Source: Telluria antibiotica
GTDB lineage: Bacteria > Pseudomonadota > Gammaproteobacteria > Burkholderiales > Burkholderiaceae_D
NCBI RefSeq assembly: GCF_011682055.1
Contig: NZ_JAAQOM010000010.1
Span: 124,001-188,000 of the forward strand
Direction of reading: 5' to 3'
DNA length: 64,000 nucleotides
Positions 7,942-15,834 of the stretch are shown here, in pieces; position 1 is the first letter of the stretch, and each line of letters begins with the position of its first letter. Made by a program: the position numbers and the translations under genes. Below the pieces are notes generated by a model. It was not told the origin of the DNA and did no database searches. It saw nothing but the letters and a program-made list of their open reading frames with translations.

Positions 7942-8742
7942 ATGACGGGTCTGGACCTCACCATGCAGCGCGAAGTGCTGTACGCGGGCCTCGGTTTCCC
8001 GCGCCTGCTGCGGGCACGGTGTGCGATGCGTGCCACCACGGTCGCGCTGCTGGACGGACCCGTCGACGCGACGGCGCCCCACTTTGCGCGCGTCTCGTTG
8101 GTCGCCCGGGGCGACCCGGAGGCGATGCAGACGCCATCCGACCACGCGACGGCCATGGCATCGCTGCTCGTGGTGCCGGGCGCGGACGACCACATGCACC
8201 TGCTGTGCTGGCCCACGCTGGGCGACGCGCAGGCAGCCGGTGCGCGCTGCGCGCAGCACCTGCTGGAGGCGTGCGCGGCGCGGCCGGATTTCATCCTGCT
8301 GGGCTTCGAATTCCTCGGTACCGCGCCCGGCTTCCTGCAGGCTGCGCAGGCCGCGCTCGATACGGCACACGCTGCCGGCATACCCGTACTGGCGCCAGCC
8401 GGCAACCATGGCGGCGCCATCGCCCATCCCTTGTACGCGCACCCGGCACTCGTGCCCGTCACCACGGCCGGCAGCGCCTGGGGGCCGCGAGCCGCGCGCG
8501 GCATCGGCGCCCCGGGCCACGCGGTGCCCGTGGTGCTGGCCGGCGGACGCGCCACGACCGCGTCCGGCACGAGCTTCGCCGCGGCGCTGGCGGGCGCGGC
8601 ACTCGCGTCACTGGTCGCGCGCAGTCCCTTGCCCGCCGCCCATCTGTGTGCCGCGCTGCATCGCGGCACCGGCCCGGCTAGCCGCACGCTGCCGCCCGAC
8701 CTCGACGTCTGGCGTGCATTCCAGCATTTGCCCCTGTCCTGA
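7942..8742 (+). CDS. subtilisin-like (S8) protease, cyanobactin PatA/PatG type
   Basis: This 266-residue serine protease has all four expected catalytic positions: D38 in VALLDGPVD, H68 in SDHATAMASLL, the oxyanion asparagine N155 in APAGNHGG, and S211 in ASGTSFAAALAG. The LDGPVD sequence around the aspartate is the signature of PatA/PatG maturation proteases, which cut RiPP precursors before and after the core peptide, rather than of secreted subtilisins. There is no signal peptide or propeptide, so it should act in the cytosol. A Shine-Dalgarno AAAAGGA precedes the ATG. Twelve bases after its stop begins a protein resembling the C-terminal domain of PatG, so the two look like one protease encoded in two pieces. 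Confidence 0.85.
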   Translation: MTGLDLTMQREVLYAGLGFPRLLRARCAMRATTVALLDGPVDATAPHFARVSLVARGDPEAMQTPSDHATAMASLLVVPGADDHMHLLCWPTLGDAQAAGARCAQHLLEACAARPDFILLGFEFLGTAPGFLQAAQAALDTAHAAGIPVLAPAGNHGGAIAHPLYAHPALVPVTTAGSAWGPRAARGIGAPGHAVPVVLAGGRATTASGTSFAAALAGAALASLVARSPLPAAHLCAALHRGTGPASRTLPPDLDVWRAFQHLPLS

Positions 8743-8754
8743 AAGGAAGCCATC

Positions 8755-9672
8755 ATGACCGAAGCCGCTCCGGACCACGCCAGCGCACCGCCCGCCCCAG
8801 CCCACGCGCCTTGCCCCAGCTGTGCCGCCCAGGCGGGGGCGCCGCCGCAGCAGTATGTGTACGCGCTTGGCCGGATCGAGGTGCGCTTTCCATCGCTGGG
8901 TCTGGAGCGAGAGTACCAGCAGCGCGAACGTGCATTGGGGCACGCGCCGGGAGGCCGGCTTGCGCGCCTGTGCGCGGTACTGGAAAAAAATCCGCACCTG
9001 GCCGCGCAAGCCTGCTACCTGTTCACCGTGGGCGGCAGCCCCGCCTACATCCTGGCGCCGGCCGGCAATTACCTGCGCGGCGCCTTGTTCGAGGCCTTGG
9101 CTGCCGGCGAAGCCCAGGATGCCTATGCCGTGGCGGTCGGACGGCTCGGGCCGATGGCGCCGCCGCAGGCGTGCGGCGGCGTGCTGGCCCCCGTGCTCCT
9201 CGTCGACCAGCTGTACACGTTCCGGCTCGACGAATGGAGCGGCACGCTGACGCACACGCTGGACGCGGCGCTGAAGGACCGGAACATTCCCGTGGACGCC
9301 TTCACCGATACGGCGCGTGCCCTGTTCCACCGCATCGTCCAGTCGACCGAGAACGTCGGCGCGACCGACGTGCACCGTGCGCTGAACTACCTGATCATGC
9401 AGCACCCGGGCATCTTCCTGGCCGCCGCCGAGAAGCGCGAACGGCACGTGCTGGAGCGGATCGAGACGCGGCTCGTGCAGGGCGTGTCCGCCCGGCGGCA
9501 GGTAGCGGTGATCCTCGGCTTCACGGAACGGTCCACCGGCATCACGGAGCGCTTGTTCACCCGCGTCGACGTCACCGAGGAATGGCCGTTCGTCTCCGAT
9601 GCGGACGGCGAGCGCGGCCCGCTCGGGCTGCAGCCGTGGCTGGAAAACTCGATGCTGGGCATGCCGCTATGA
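8755..9672 (+). CDS. PatG C-terminal-domain-like protein
   Basis: This 305-residue protein resembles the region that follows the protease domain in cyanobactin PatA/PatG proteins. After a Pro/Ala-rich start with a CPSC pair (residues 20-23) comes YVYALGRIEVRFPSLGLE, very close to the opening of that domain. The GPMAPPQACGG, VLLVDQLYTF, RALNYLI and RLFTRVDVTEEWPF segments match its later part. The domain's exact role is unclear in the known systems; recognition of the precursor or allosteric control are possibilities. The gene has its own ribosome binding site (AAAGGAAG) and overlaps the next gene by ATGA. I see no protease or oxidase domain in it. Confidence 0.75.
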   Translation: MTEAAPDHASAPPAPAHAPCPSCAAQAGAPPQQYVYALGRIEVRFPSLGLEREYQQRERALGHAPGGRLARLCAVLEKNPHLAAQACYLFTVGGSPAYILAPAGNYLRGALFEALAAGEAQDAYAVAVGRLGPMAPPQACGGVLAPVLLVDQLYTFRLDEWSGTLTHTLDAALKDRNIPVDAFTDTARALFHRIVQSTENVGATDVHRALNYLIMQHPGIFLAAAEKRERHVLERIETRLVQGVSARRQVAVILGFTERSTGITERLFTRVDVTEEWPFVSDADGERGPLGLQPWLENSMLGMPL

Positions 9673-10583
9673 CTCTGCTGCCGCCGCCTTTGCCCGCGGC
9701 GGTGCTCGCGCTGTTGGGCGAATCCGCCGCGAACGTGGAATACAGCATCGATCACCGCGAGGGCGTGCAGGGCATCACGGTGCCGCTGCGCGGCGACGTG
9801 GGAACGGCGCTGGCCCGCGTCGCGGCAGCGGCAGGGCTGCCCGGGACGTGGCTGTTCACCGTGCAGCGGCTGGTCGCGGCCATGCTGCCGAACGCCATCC
9901 TGCTGCGCATCGACACGGACGGCCGCCGCATCGGCGCGCTGACCGCTTACCTGCGCTTTCCACAGGAGCCGGCCGCACCTGCGCTGCAGGCGCTGCTCGG
10001 TGCGACGTCACGGCTGCGGGTACGGTCCGACACGGTGGCCGCGCTCGCGCAGGCGCTGGGCTGTCCCGGCGCCCGCGGCCTCGGCATCCGGACCGATGCC
10101 GACGGGGGCGAACGGCTGGCAGTGTATTTCCGCGTCGAGCGCGACGTGCATGGGTTCGGCGCGGCCGCCTTGCAGCAGCTGGCCGGCGCGCTCGGCTGGC
10201 CCGAGGATGCCTGCGCGCCGATCGCCCGCGACTTGCGCGCGCTGCATCCCGGTGGCAGCGTCGGCGTGATCGGCGTCGACGTCGCGGACGACGGGGACAT
10301 CGCCGCCCTCAAATGCGACCCGGCCAACGTGCCGCTGGCGCGCGCGCTCCCGTTCCTGCAGCAGCAGGGCGCAAGCCCGGAGCGCATCGACACCTGCCTG
10401 TCGCTGTGCCGCGCGCTGCGCGCCCGCACGCTCAGCTACGTCGGCGTGAAATACGACCGCAGCGGCCTCGCAGGCTGGCGCCTCTATTTTTCCTATCGCC
10501 CGCACGGGGCGGCGCGCAACGGCCAGCCGGCGCTGCTGATCGACACGCCGGGCACCGCCGCGCTGCGGATGCCCCATTACTGA
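9669..10583 (+). CDS. putative ABBA-fold (PatF/LynF-like) peptide prenyltransferase
   Basis: I do not recognise this 304-residue protein by plain sequence similarity. Its pattern is regular: five units of two beta strands joined by a turn with D/G residues (about 23-41, 76-98, 137-156, 198-216 and 256-277; for example LLRIDTDGRRIGALTAYLRF and VGVKYDRSGLAGWRLYFSYR), each followed by two helices except the last. Five beta-beta-alpha-alpha repeats is the layout of ABBA aromatic and peptide prenyltransferases, including cyanobactin PatF/LynF/TruF. With PatA/PatG-like genes directly upstream, a prenyltransferase is the most economical reading, but this rests on inferred secondary structure and context. 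The start overlaps the previous stop (ATGA), so translation is coupled. It has no export signal. Confidence 0.5.
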   Translation: MTLLPPPLPAAVLALLGESAANVEYSIDHREGVQGITVPLRGDVGTALARVAAAAGLPGTWLFTVQRLVAAMLPNAILLRIDTDGRRIGALTAYLRFPQEPAAPALQALLGATSRLRVRSDTVAALAQALGCPGARGLGIRTDADGGERLAVYFRVERDVHGFGAAALQQLAGALGWPEDACAPIARDLRALHPGGSVGVIGVDVADDGDIAALKCDPANVPLARALPFLQQQGASPERIDTCLSLCRALRARTLSYVGVKYDRSGLAGWRLYFSYRPHGAARNGQPALLIDTPGTAALRMPHY

Positions 10584-10609
10584 ACCCTGACCCACCCGAG
10601 GAGATTGCC

Positions 10610-10852
10610 ATGCTGCCCGGTTTTACTGCCCTGTCCGATACCCCGCCGCCGATTGCGGCCGCCGGCGTCTGGGACACGCCCAGCGGCGAAGATTGCCGCT
10701 TCGCGCGCACCGATACCTTCTGCACGGGACTCGTCCTGTGGTGCAAGGAAGTCTTTGTATGCCGCAACAACACGATCCAGGGCTACGAGAAGACGAAGAC
10801 GCCTTATCCGTGCGGCGTGTGCGTCGGCATCACCGACCCGTCGGACTGGTGA
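10610..10852 (+). CDS. 80-residue six-cysteine protein, candidate RiPP precursor
   Basis: This small gene has a good ribosome binding site (GAGGAGATT) and overlaps the next start by GTGA, so it is clearly translated within the cluster. The N-terminal 28 residues (LPGFTALSDTPPPIAAAGVW and following) are Pro/Ala-rich with no cysteine, like a leader. The rest has cysteines at 29, 38, 45, 51, 68 and 71, including a CGVC pair, and ends in PSDW. Size and position between the tailoring genes make it the best precursor candidate. It lacks the repeated core cassettes and the AYDG-type recognition sites of classical cyanobactins. It could instead be a small disulfide or metal protein serving the pathway. 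Confidence 0.65.
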   Translation: MLPGFTALSDTPPPIAAAGVWDTPSGEDCRFARTDTFCTGLVLWCKEVFVCRNNTIQGYEKTKTPYPCGVCVGITDPSDW

Positions 10853-11787
10853 GCGGTCCGGCCTCCGGTCGGCTTGCCGCCGACGCCGCCGAACTGACGG
10901 CCTGCGTCGCCGATGCGCTGGCGCGGCGCCAGCATGGTGACGGCTTCTGGCGCGAATTCGCGCTGCAGCCCGGCGCGTCCGAGTGCTGGTGCACGGCCTG
11001 GATCGCATGGTGCCTCGCGCATGCGAGCCCGACGCCGGTGCTGCGCCACGCGCTGCAACAGGCGACGCGCGCACTGCTCGGCTGCGCCCGCCCGCAGGGC
11101 TGGGGTTACAACCGGGGCACCGGCTGCGACGCGGACAGCACCGCCTGGACACTGCTGCTGCTCGCCACCGCGGCCCCCGCGCAGGCACGCGCGGCCGTGC
11201 CCGTGCTGCTGCGCTACGTCGATCCGGCCGGCGACGCGCACACGTTCGACGAGCCGCGCTTCGGCGACTGGTGCGGCGCGCATGCGGAAGTGACCGCCGT
11301 CGCCTTGCTGGCCCTGCGCGCGGCCGGGTGCCCGCCGTCCACGCTGGCGCCGCTGCGTGCCGCCTTGTGCGCACGCGCGCCCGTGCCGTTCTGGTGGGAG
11401 ACGCCCGCGTATGGCCACGCCTGGCGGGCAGTCGCGCTGGCCGGCACGGGCGGGGTGCCATCCACCGTGCTCGAGGAGCTGGACACGTGGCTGCTGGCGC
11501 AGGGCGGACAGGACGCGAGCGTGTTCGACCATGCGCTGCAGTTGCTGGCGCTGGCCAGCATCGCGCCACGCCACGCCGAACTCGCCGCCTGGCACGCGCA
11601 CCGCCTGCTCGCGGCGGCCACCTGCGCGGGCTGGCCGGGCAGTTGCAGCCTGCTCGTGCCGCCACAAGGGCAGGGTGGCAACAACGACCTGCCGCGCGGC
11701 CCGCACCGCGACGACGGAACCATGACCAGCGCCCTGGCGCTGGCCGCCCTGGCACGCTGGCATCGCAACCTGCCGGCTGCCGCATAA
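10849..11787 (+). CDS. squalene-cyclase / prenyltransferase-type alpha-toroid protein
   Basis: This 312-residue protein is built of helix pairs with the repeat signatures of the terpenoid cyclase / prenyltransferase-beta toroid. The first full repeat is GWGYNRGTGCDADSTAWTLL, then FGDWCGAHAEVTAVALLAL, and near the end DDGTMTSALALAALARW. The DADSTA stretch (about 94-99) resembles the catalytic DxDDTA of class II terpene cyclases with one aspartate changed to serine; it also resembles non-catalytic toroid repeats, so catalysis is uncertain. At this length only a single toroid fits. I chose the GTG at 10849 because it overlaps the preceding stop; ATG codons at 10759 and 10693 lie inside the upstream gene. 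Context suggests it handles an isoprenoid or a prenylated peptide. Confidence 0.65.
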   Translation: MSGPASGRLAADAAELTACVADALARRQHGDGFWREFALQPGASECWCTAWIAWCLAHASPTPVLRHALQQATRALLGCARPQGWGYNRGTGCDADSTAWTLLLLATAAPAQARAAVPVLLRYVDPAGDAHTFDEPRFGDWCGAHAEVTAVALLALRAAGCPPSTLAPLRAALCARAPVPFWWETPAYGHAWRAVALAGTGGVPSTVLEELDTWLLAQGGQDASVFDHALQLLALASIAPRHAELAAWHAHRLLAAATCAGWPGSCSLLVPPQGQGGNNDLPRGPHRDDGTMTSALALAALARWHRNLPAAA

Positions 11788-11802
11788 CGATGGAGGCATA
11801 CG

Positions 11803-12333
11803 ATGGAACGCATATTCCGGGGCCCCGCCAAGCGGGCCGTCGCGATCGTCCTTCTCGGCGCCGGGCTGGCCGGCTGCCCGCTGCCGCCGGGCGGCATCAA
11901 GATCGCCGTCATCCACTACGACCAGATCGGCGCCTGTAACACGGCGACACTACCCGACGGCACGGTCACGGCACCGCCGGGGCATGCGATCGTACTGTTC
12001 CGCATTAAGACCATCGACAACACCGCGCCGCCGGTCACCTGGCAATTCAACCCTGGCGCCCTGCAGGTCAATCCGCCGTCGGACGAACAATCGAACCTCG
12101 GCAGCATGGGCGGGCCCGTGACCGTACCCGCGAACGGCATTGTCACCGTGAACCGGCCGGTCGGGATCATGGTCGGCGGCACCTTGCCGGACGGGTCGGA
12201 CGCGGCGACCTACAACTACACGCTGCTGTACCCGAATGTGCCGCCGGCACCGGGCACGATCAGCGTGAACGACACGCGGGACATCCACAATTTCCCGTGG
12301 AACCCGAACTGTAATGCGCTGATCGGCGGCTGA
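11803..12333 (+). CDS. predicted lipoprotein of the PatG-like cluster
   Basis: This 176-residue protein has a lipoprotein signal peptide: a basic start, a hydrophobic stretch and the lipobox LAGC with the lipidated cysteine at residue 25. The mature part is rich in Thr, Pro and Asn with predicted beta strands (WQFNPGALQV, PVTVPANGIVTVNRP, YNYTLLYPNV) and no family I recognise. A strong GGAGG site precedes the ATG, and the gap from the previous gene is only 15 bp, so it belongs to the same transcript. An exported lipoprotein at the end of a peptide-maturation cluster could bind, display or transport the product. That role is a guess. Confidence 0.7.
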   Translation: MERIFRGPAKRAVAIVLLGAGLAGCPLPPGGIKIAVIHYDQIGACNTATLPDGTVTAPPGHAIVLFRIKTIDNTAPPVTWQFNPGALQVNPPSDEQSNLGSMGGPVTVPANGIVTVNRPVGIMVGGTLPDGSDAATYNYTLLYPNVPPAPGTISVNDTRDIHNFPWNPNCNALIGG

Positions 12334-12346
12334 GGTTCCAGCGGAT

Positions 12347-12835
12347 TCAGCGGTCTCGTTCGTCCCTGACCCTCGCTTCGCGCCGCCTGACTCGCTCCGC
12401 CGCCGCGTCCAGTTGCTCGCTGCGGCGCGTCCGCCCGCGGTGCCGACGTCCGTTGCACGACGGCCATCCGCAGTCGCTCGCATCAAGCACGCACTTCGCC
12501 GCATCGATGACGGTATCGGCGGGAACGCAGTGGCCATGCCCGTCACAGGGCAGGTCGCACGGCGCGTCGCAAAAACCCAGTTGGTACTTCAGTCGCGGAT
12601 GTGGCGGCGGGCACGCGTGCGAGCGCCGGTGCACGTGCCCGCACAATGCGAACCGTCGCTGCAGCAAGCCGAGCCCGCGCACGAGCCCGAAACGTGCGAT
12701 GACGGCGTGGCCATAGGCCCAGCAGCTGATGCCGCCCGTGGTCACGCGCAGCGCGCAGGAAAAGCCCTTGTACGGTGAGACGAAACGTTGGTAGAAGCGG
12801 ATCCCGGCCAGCGCCAGCGCGGCCGCGAGCCTCAC
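12347..12835 (-). CDS. yidD: membrane protein insertion efficiency factor YidD (extended)
   Basis: YidD assists insertion of membrane proteins by the YidC pathway. The family core is readable: an N-terminal helix, GIRFYQRFVSP, cysteines around SCWAYGHAVIARFGLVRGL, and a CGHVH...CPPPHP end. The usual YPTCSxYA block is replaced by a longer segment (SCALRVTTGGISCWAYG), and the protein continues with about 70 residues rich in Cys and Arg, making 162 residues against the usual 70-90. The GTG start at 12835 overlaps the tautomerase stop (GTGA), which implies coupling. Family assignment is good; activity of this variant is less certain. Confidence 0.75.
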   Translation of the reverse strand: MRLAAALALAGIRFYQRFVSPYKGFSCALRVTTGGISCWAYGHAVIARFGLVRGLGLLQRRFALCGHVHRRSHACPPPHPRLKYQLGFCDAPCDLPCDGHGHCVPADTVIDAAKCVLDASDCGWPSCNGRRHRGRTRRSEQLDAAAERVRRREARVRDERDR

Positions 12836-13212
12836 GTGTGGAGCAGCCGCCCACCGGCGAACGACCAGTTCTCCCAGCTCGTTTCCTTGAACACGACCAG
12901 CACGTTCTCGGGATCGAACCCGTCGGCGCGCAGGCGGTCCATCAGGTCGGCCAGCAGCTTCTTCTTCACCTTCACGCTGCGCCCGACGGACCAGACGATC
13001 TCGATCAGCACGAAGTCGTCCGTGCGCGTCGTCTGGACGTCGGGGTAGTGGGTGTCGTAGCGGAAGTCGGCCGCGTCGAGTTCGAGCACGCGCTGGAACC
13101 GGTCCGTGTCGGGCACGCCGGTCGCGACGAGCGCGGCGTGGACGGCAGCCAGGACCTTGTCCTTGAACGCGGCGGTCTTCGGCTTGCGGACGGTGAGCGT
13201 GACGAACGGCAT
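12832..13212 (-). CDS. tautomerase family protein
   Basis: This 126-residue protein starts MPFVTLTVRKPK, giving the N-terminal proline that acts as catalytic base in the 4-oxalocrotonate tautomerase superfamily once the methionine is removed. The middle DRFQRVLELDAADF and the C-terminal FKETSWENWSFAGG are typical of the longer tautomerase group. AAGGAG precedes the ATG at 13212; the frame extends further but into yacG. It lies between yacG and yidD on one strand with short gaps. The substrate is unknown. Confidence 0.88.
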   Translation of the reverse strand: MPFVTLTVRKPKTAAFKDKVLAAVHAALVATGVPDTDRFQRVLELDAADFRYDTHYPDVQTTRTDDFVLIEIVWSVGRSVKVKKKLLADLMDRLRADGFDPENVLVVFKETSWENWSFAGGRLLHT

Positions 13213-13229
13213 GCGGACTCCTTGCTGTC

Positions 13230-13412
13230 TTATTCCTTCGAGACGGCATCCTCGTCGGCGTCGCCGGGCGGCGCGCCGGGGATCGTGTATTTCTCTTCGG
13301 CCCAGGCGCCCAGGTCGATTTGCTTGCAGCGGTCGGAACAGAACGGGCGGAACTTGTTGGCTTCCGTCCATTCGACCTTCTTGCCGCAGGTGGGGCAGGA
13401 TACGACGGTCAT
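13230..13412 (-). CDS. yacG: DNA gyrase inhibitor / zinc-binding protein YacG
   Basis: This 60-residue protein has the complete four-cysteine zinc finger of YacG: SCPTCGKK near the N-terminus and [19 protein letters not shown] thereafter. YacG binds the GyrB C-terminal domain in E. coli and blocks DNA binding. The acidic C-terminal tail ([13 protein letters not shown]) is usual. It lies directly downstream of zapD, the normal arrangement in this clade. Confidence 0.95.
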   Translation of the reverse strand: MTVVSCPTCGKKVEWTEANKFRPFCSDRCKQIDLGAWAEEKYTIPGAPPGDADEDAVSKE

Positions 13413-13437
13413 GATGTGCTTCTAAAAAGGCTAAAAA

Positions 13438-14193
13438 TCAGAAATTGCAGAGCGTGAGCTCGAACGGCACGTCTTCTTCCAGCGGCTTCGGCTTCAGGTC
13501 GCCGCCCTGCGTGGTGAAGCGCACCCACAGCATGTATTTGTTGGCGGAGATCTCGGGGATGGCACCCAGCGCCTCGTCGACGGACAGGCGCAGCATCTGG
13601 TAGACCTTCCCCTGCAGCATCTGCTGGTAGCTGCCGGACGAGGCGATCATCTTGACGGGACCGCCGGAATCGCGCAGCAGGCGCAGCACGAGGGCCAGCG
13701 CGTCGAACAGCGGGGCCAGCGGCGTGAACCATCCCATGATGTCGGCGTAGCGCTGCTCCGCGGAGCGCCGCTGCCATGCATGGTAGGACGGCAGGTCGAA
13801 TTCGCAGGCGCCACCGGGGATGATCGTGCGGCCGCGGATGCTCATCAGCCATTCGTTGTCGCGTACGTTCTGGCCCGTCTTGCCCTGTGCGTTGACGAGG
13901 GCGTTGCTGACGGTGTCGAGCTCGGCCAGCACGGCGTCGAGCGCGTCCTTGGCGACGGCAGGGTTGCTGCGGTAGCCCAGCAGGCTTTGCCGCTGGCGCT
14001 CCAGTTCCTGCAGCAGGTCGGACTTGAGGTCGGCGCGGCCCGCCACTTCCAGCATGTCGAAGATCGTCGCGAGCGCGACATGATGCTGCAGAGGATGTTC
14101 CTGCGCTACAAAGAATTTGAACTTCTCGTACAGGTCCTCCAGCCGCAACAACGTGCGAATCCGCTCGTTGAATGGGTATTCATAGACGATCAA
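13438..14193 (-). CDS. zapD: cell division protein ZapD
   Basis: ZapD cross-links FtsZ filaments and stabilises the Z-ring. The protein shows the family opening [20 protein letters not shown], the [22 protein letters not shown] region, and the C-terminal [12 protein letters not shown] place the start at a TTG at 14193, preceded by AGAGGA, which gives 251 residues in line with the family; no ATG or GTG fits that position and the longer frame to 14313 is not conserved-looking. It sits between coaE and yacG as expected. Confidence 0.92.
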   Translation of the reverse strand: MIVYEYPFNERIRTLLRLEDLYEKFKFFVAQEHPLQHHVALATIFDMLEVAGRADLKSDLLQELERQRQSLLGYRSNPAVAKDALDAVLAELDTVSNALVNAQGKTGQNVRDNEWLMSIRGRTIIPGGACEFDLPSYHAWQRRSAEQRYADIMGWFTPLAPLFDALALVLRLLRDSGGPVKMIASSGSYQQMLQGKVYQMLRLSVDEALGAIPEISANKYMLWVRFTTQGGDLKPKPLEEDVPFELTLCNF

Positions 14194-14266
14194 AATGACA
14201 TTCCTCTCATTCCTCTGAATGTAGGCTGGCGGGCAACCTCGTGATTCTGAACCATCATGCACAAAA

Positions 14267-14938
14267 TTACAAACGCTGGCTGGGTTGCTCTGCCAATCTT
14301 GCCGCTTCGTCAAGATAAAACCGGTGCAGGCGCTCCACCTGCGGCAGCAGGGCGTCGATGCCGGCGTCGTTGACGATCACGTCGTCCGCTTCGTCCAGGC
14401 GGCGCGCGCGCGTCACCTGCGCGGCCATGATCGCGCGCACCTGCTCTTCCGCCAAGCCATTGCGCGCCATCACGCGTGCGACCTGCGTCGCTTCCGAGCA
14501 ATCGATCGCGAGCACGCGCGCGACGCGCTCGCGCCACGTGCCCGATTCGATCAGCAGCGGTACGACGAAGATCGTGTACGGGCCGTCCGCGAGCAACGCC
14601 GCGGCCGCCGTCGCATCGCGGATGCGCGGGTGCAGGATGGCTTCCAGGCGCGCGCGCGCGCCGGGATCGGAGAACACGAGGGCGCGCATGCGGGCGCGGT
14701 CGAGCGCACCGTCGGCGGTGGCGTAGTCGGGACCGAACGCGTCGATCAGCGCCGGCATCGCGGCGCCGTGCGGCGCGGTCAGGCTGTGGGCGATCTGGTC
14801 GGTGTCGATGACGGCGGCGCCGCGGGCGGCGAACAGGTCGGCCACGGTCGTCTTGCCGCAGCCGATGCCGCCGGTGAGGCCCACCGCGAAGCGGGGGCCG
14901 GGGTGAGATTTGGACACTGTCTGGCCGGAAGATTCCAT
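14267..14938 (-). CDS. coaE: dephospho-CoA kinase
   Basis: CoaE phosphorylates dephospho-CoA in the last step of coenzyme A biosynthesis. The 223-residue protein has the P-loop [12 protein letters not shown] at about 20-31, the DTDQIAH segment that places the substrate, LHPRIR in the CoA domain, and the lid region ([15 protein letters not shown]). The ATG at 14938 gives a slightly long N-terminus; the P-loop fixes the frame. It lies between pilD and zapD on the same strand, the conserved arrangement. Confidence 0.95.
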   Translation of the reverse strand: MESSGQTVSKSHPGPRFAVGLTGGIGCGKTTVADLFAARGAAVIDTDQIAHSLTAPHGAAMPALIDAFGPDYATADGALDRARMRALVFSDPGARARLEAILHPRIRDATAAAALLADGPYTIFVVPLLIESGTWRERVARVLAIDCSEATQVARVMARNGLAEEQVRAIMAAQVTRARRLDEADDVIVNDAGIDALLPQVERLHRFYLDEAARLAEQPSQRL

Positions 14939-14961
14939 GCGATCGTCGGGCCCGGCCGTGA

Positions 14962-15834
14962 CTAGACGGCCAGGAAGCCCTGCGCGTAGCGGGTGAGCGG
15001 GATGCCGTACAACAGCGCGATCATACCAGCCGCCGCGAGATAGGGTCCGAACGGGATCGGATTGTTGCGGTCGCGCCGCGCGAACACGATCAGGCTGATG
15101 CCGGCGATGGCGCCCACGACGGACGACAGGATGATGATCGTCGGCAGCATCGCCCAGCCCATCCACGCGCCCAGCGCGGCCAAGAGCTTGAAGTCGCCGT
15201 AGCCCATGCCTTCCTTGCCGGTGGCCAGCTTGAACAGCCAGTACACGGCCCACAGCGACATGTAGCCGGCCATCGCGCCGATGACGGCGTCGCGCAGCGG
15301 GACGATCGTGCCGTCCAGGTTGATGAGCAGACCCAGCCACAGCAGGGGGAAGGTGAGATCGTCCGGCAGCGTCTTCGTGTCGTAGTCGATCAGGGTCATC
15401 GCGATGAGGAAGTACGCGAACACAAGGCTGGCCAGGCCCAGCCAGCCGCTGCCGAAATGCCAGACCAGCACGGCCGACAGGAGGCCCGTGACGGCTTCAA
15501 CGATCGGATAGCGGGGCGAGATCGGCGCCTTGCACGCGCTGCACTTGCCGCGCAAGAACAACCAGCTGACGATGGGTATGTTTTCCAGCGCCGTGATCTG
15601 GTGGCCGCAGTGCGGGCAGGCGGAACGGGGCACCATCAGGTTGAAGCGGTCCTGATGCGGCAAGTCCTTGCCCGCTTCGTGCGCGATGTAGTTGTCGAGT
15701 TCGCGCTGCGCCATGACGGGCAGGCGGTACACGACCACGTTCAGGAAGCTGCCGATCAACAGGCCGAACAGAAGGGCGGCGAGCGTCGCGGCGAGGGTCG
15801 CTGGGGCGGCGAAGAGCAGGAAATCCGGTGACAT
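14962..15834 (-). CDS. pilD: type IV prepilin peptidase / N-methyltransferase
   Basis: PilD cleaves the leader of type IV prepilins at the inner membrane and methylates the new N-terminus. The 290-residue protein has the cytoplasmic zinc site CPHC...CSAC (C73, C76, C98, C101), the two catalytic aspartates in LIDYDTKTLPDDLT (D150) and GYGDFK (D214), and about eight transmembrane segments. The bifunctional form is indicated by the complete N-terminal domain. It heads the coaE-zapD-yacG run. In most relatives pilC and pilB lie immediately upstream; here about 9 kb separates them. Confidence 0.96.
   Translation of the reverse strand: MSPDFLLFAAPATLAATLAALLFGLLIGSFLNVVVYRLPVMAQRELDNYIAHEAGKDLPHQDRFNLMVPRSACPHCGHQITALENIPIVSWLFLRGKCSACKAPISPRYPIVEAVTGLLSAVLVWHFGSGWLGLASLVFAYFLIAMTLIDYDTKTLPDDLTFPLLWLGLLINLDGTIVPLRDAVIGAMAGYMSLWAVYWLFKLATGKEGMGYGDFKLLAALGAWMGWAMLPTIIILSSVVGAIAGISLIVFARRDRNNPIPFGPYLAAAGMIALLYGIPLTRYAQGFLAV

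Noticed and set aside
7942..12333. Reading the subtilase as an ordinary secreted protease with the neighbours unrelated
   Set aside because: No signal peptide or propeptide, an LDGPVD active-site context, and close coupling to a PatG-domain-like gene favour a maturation protease.
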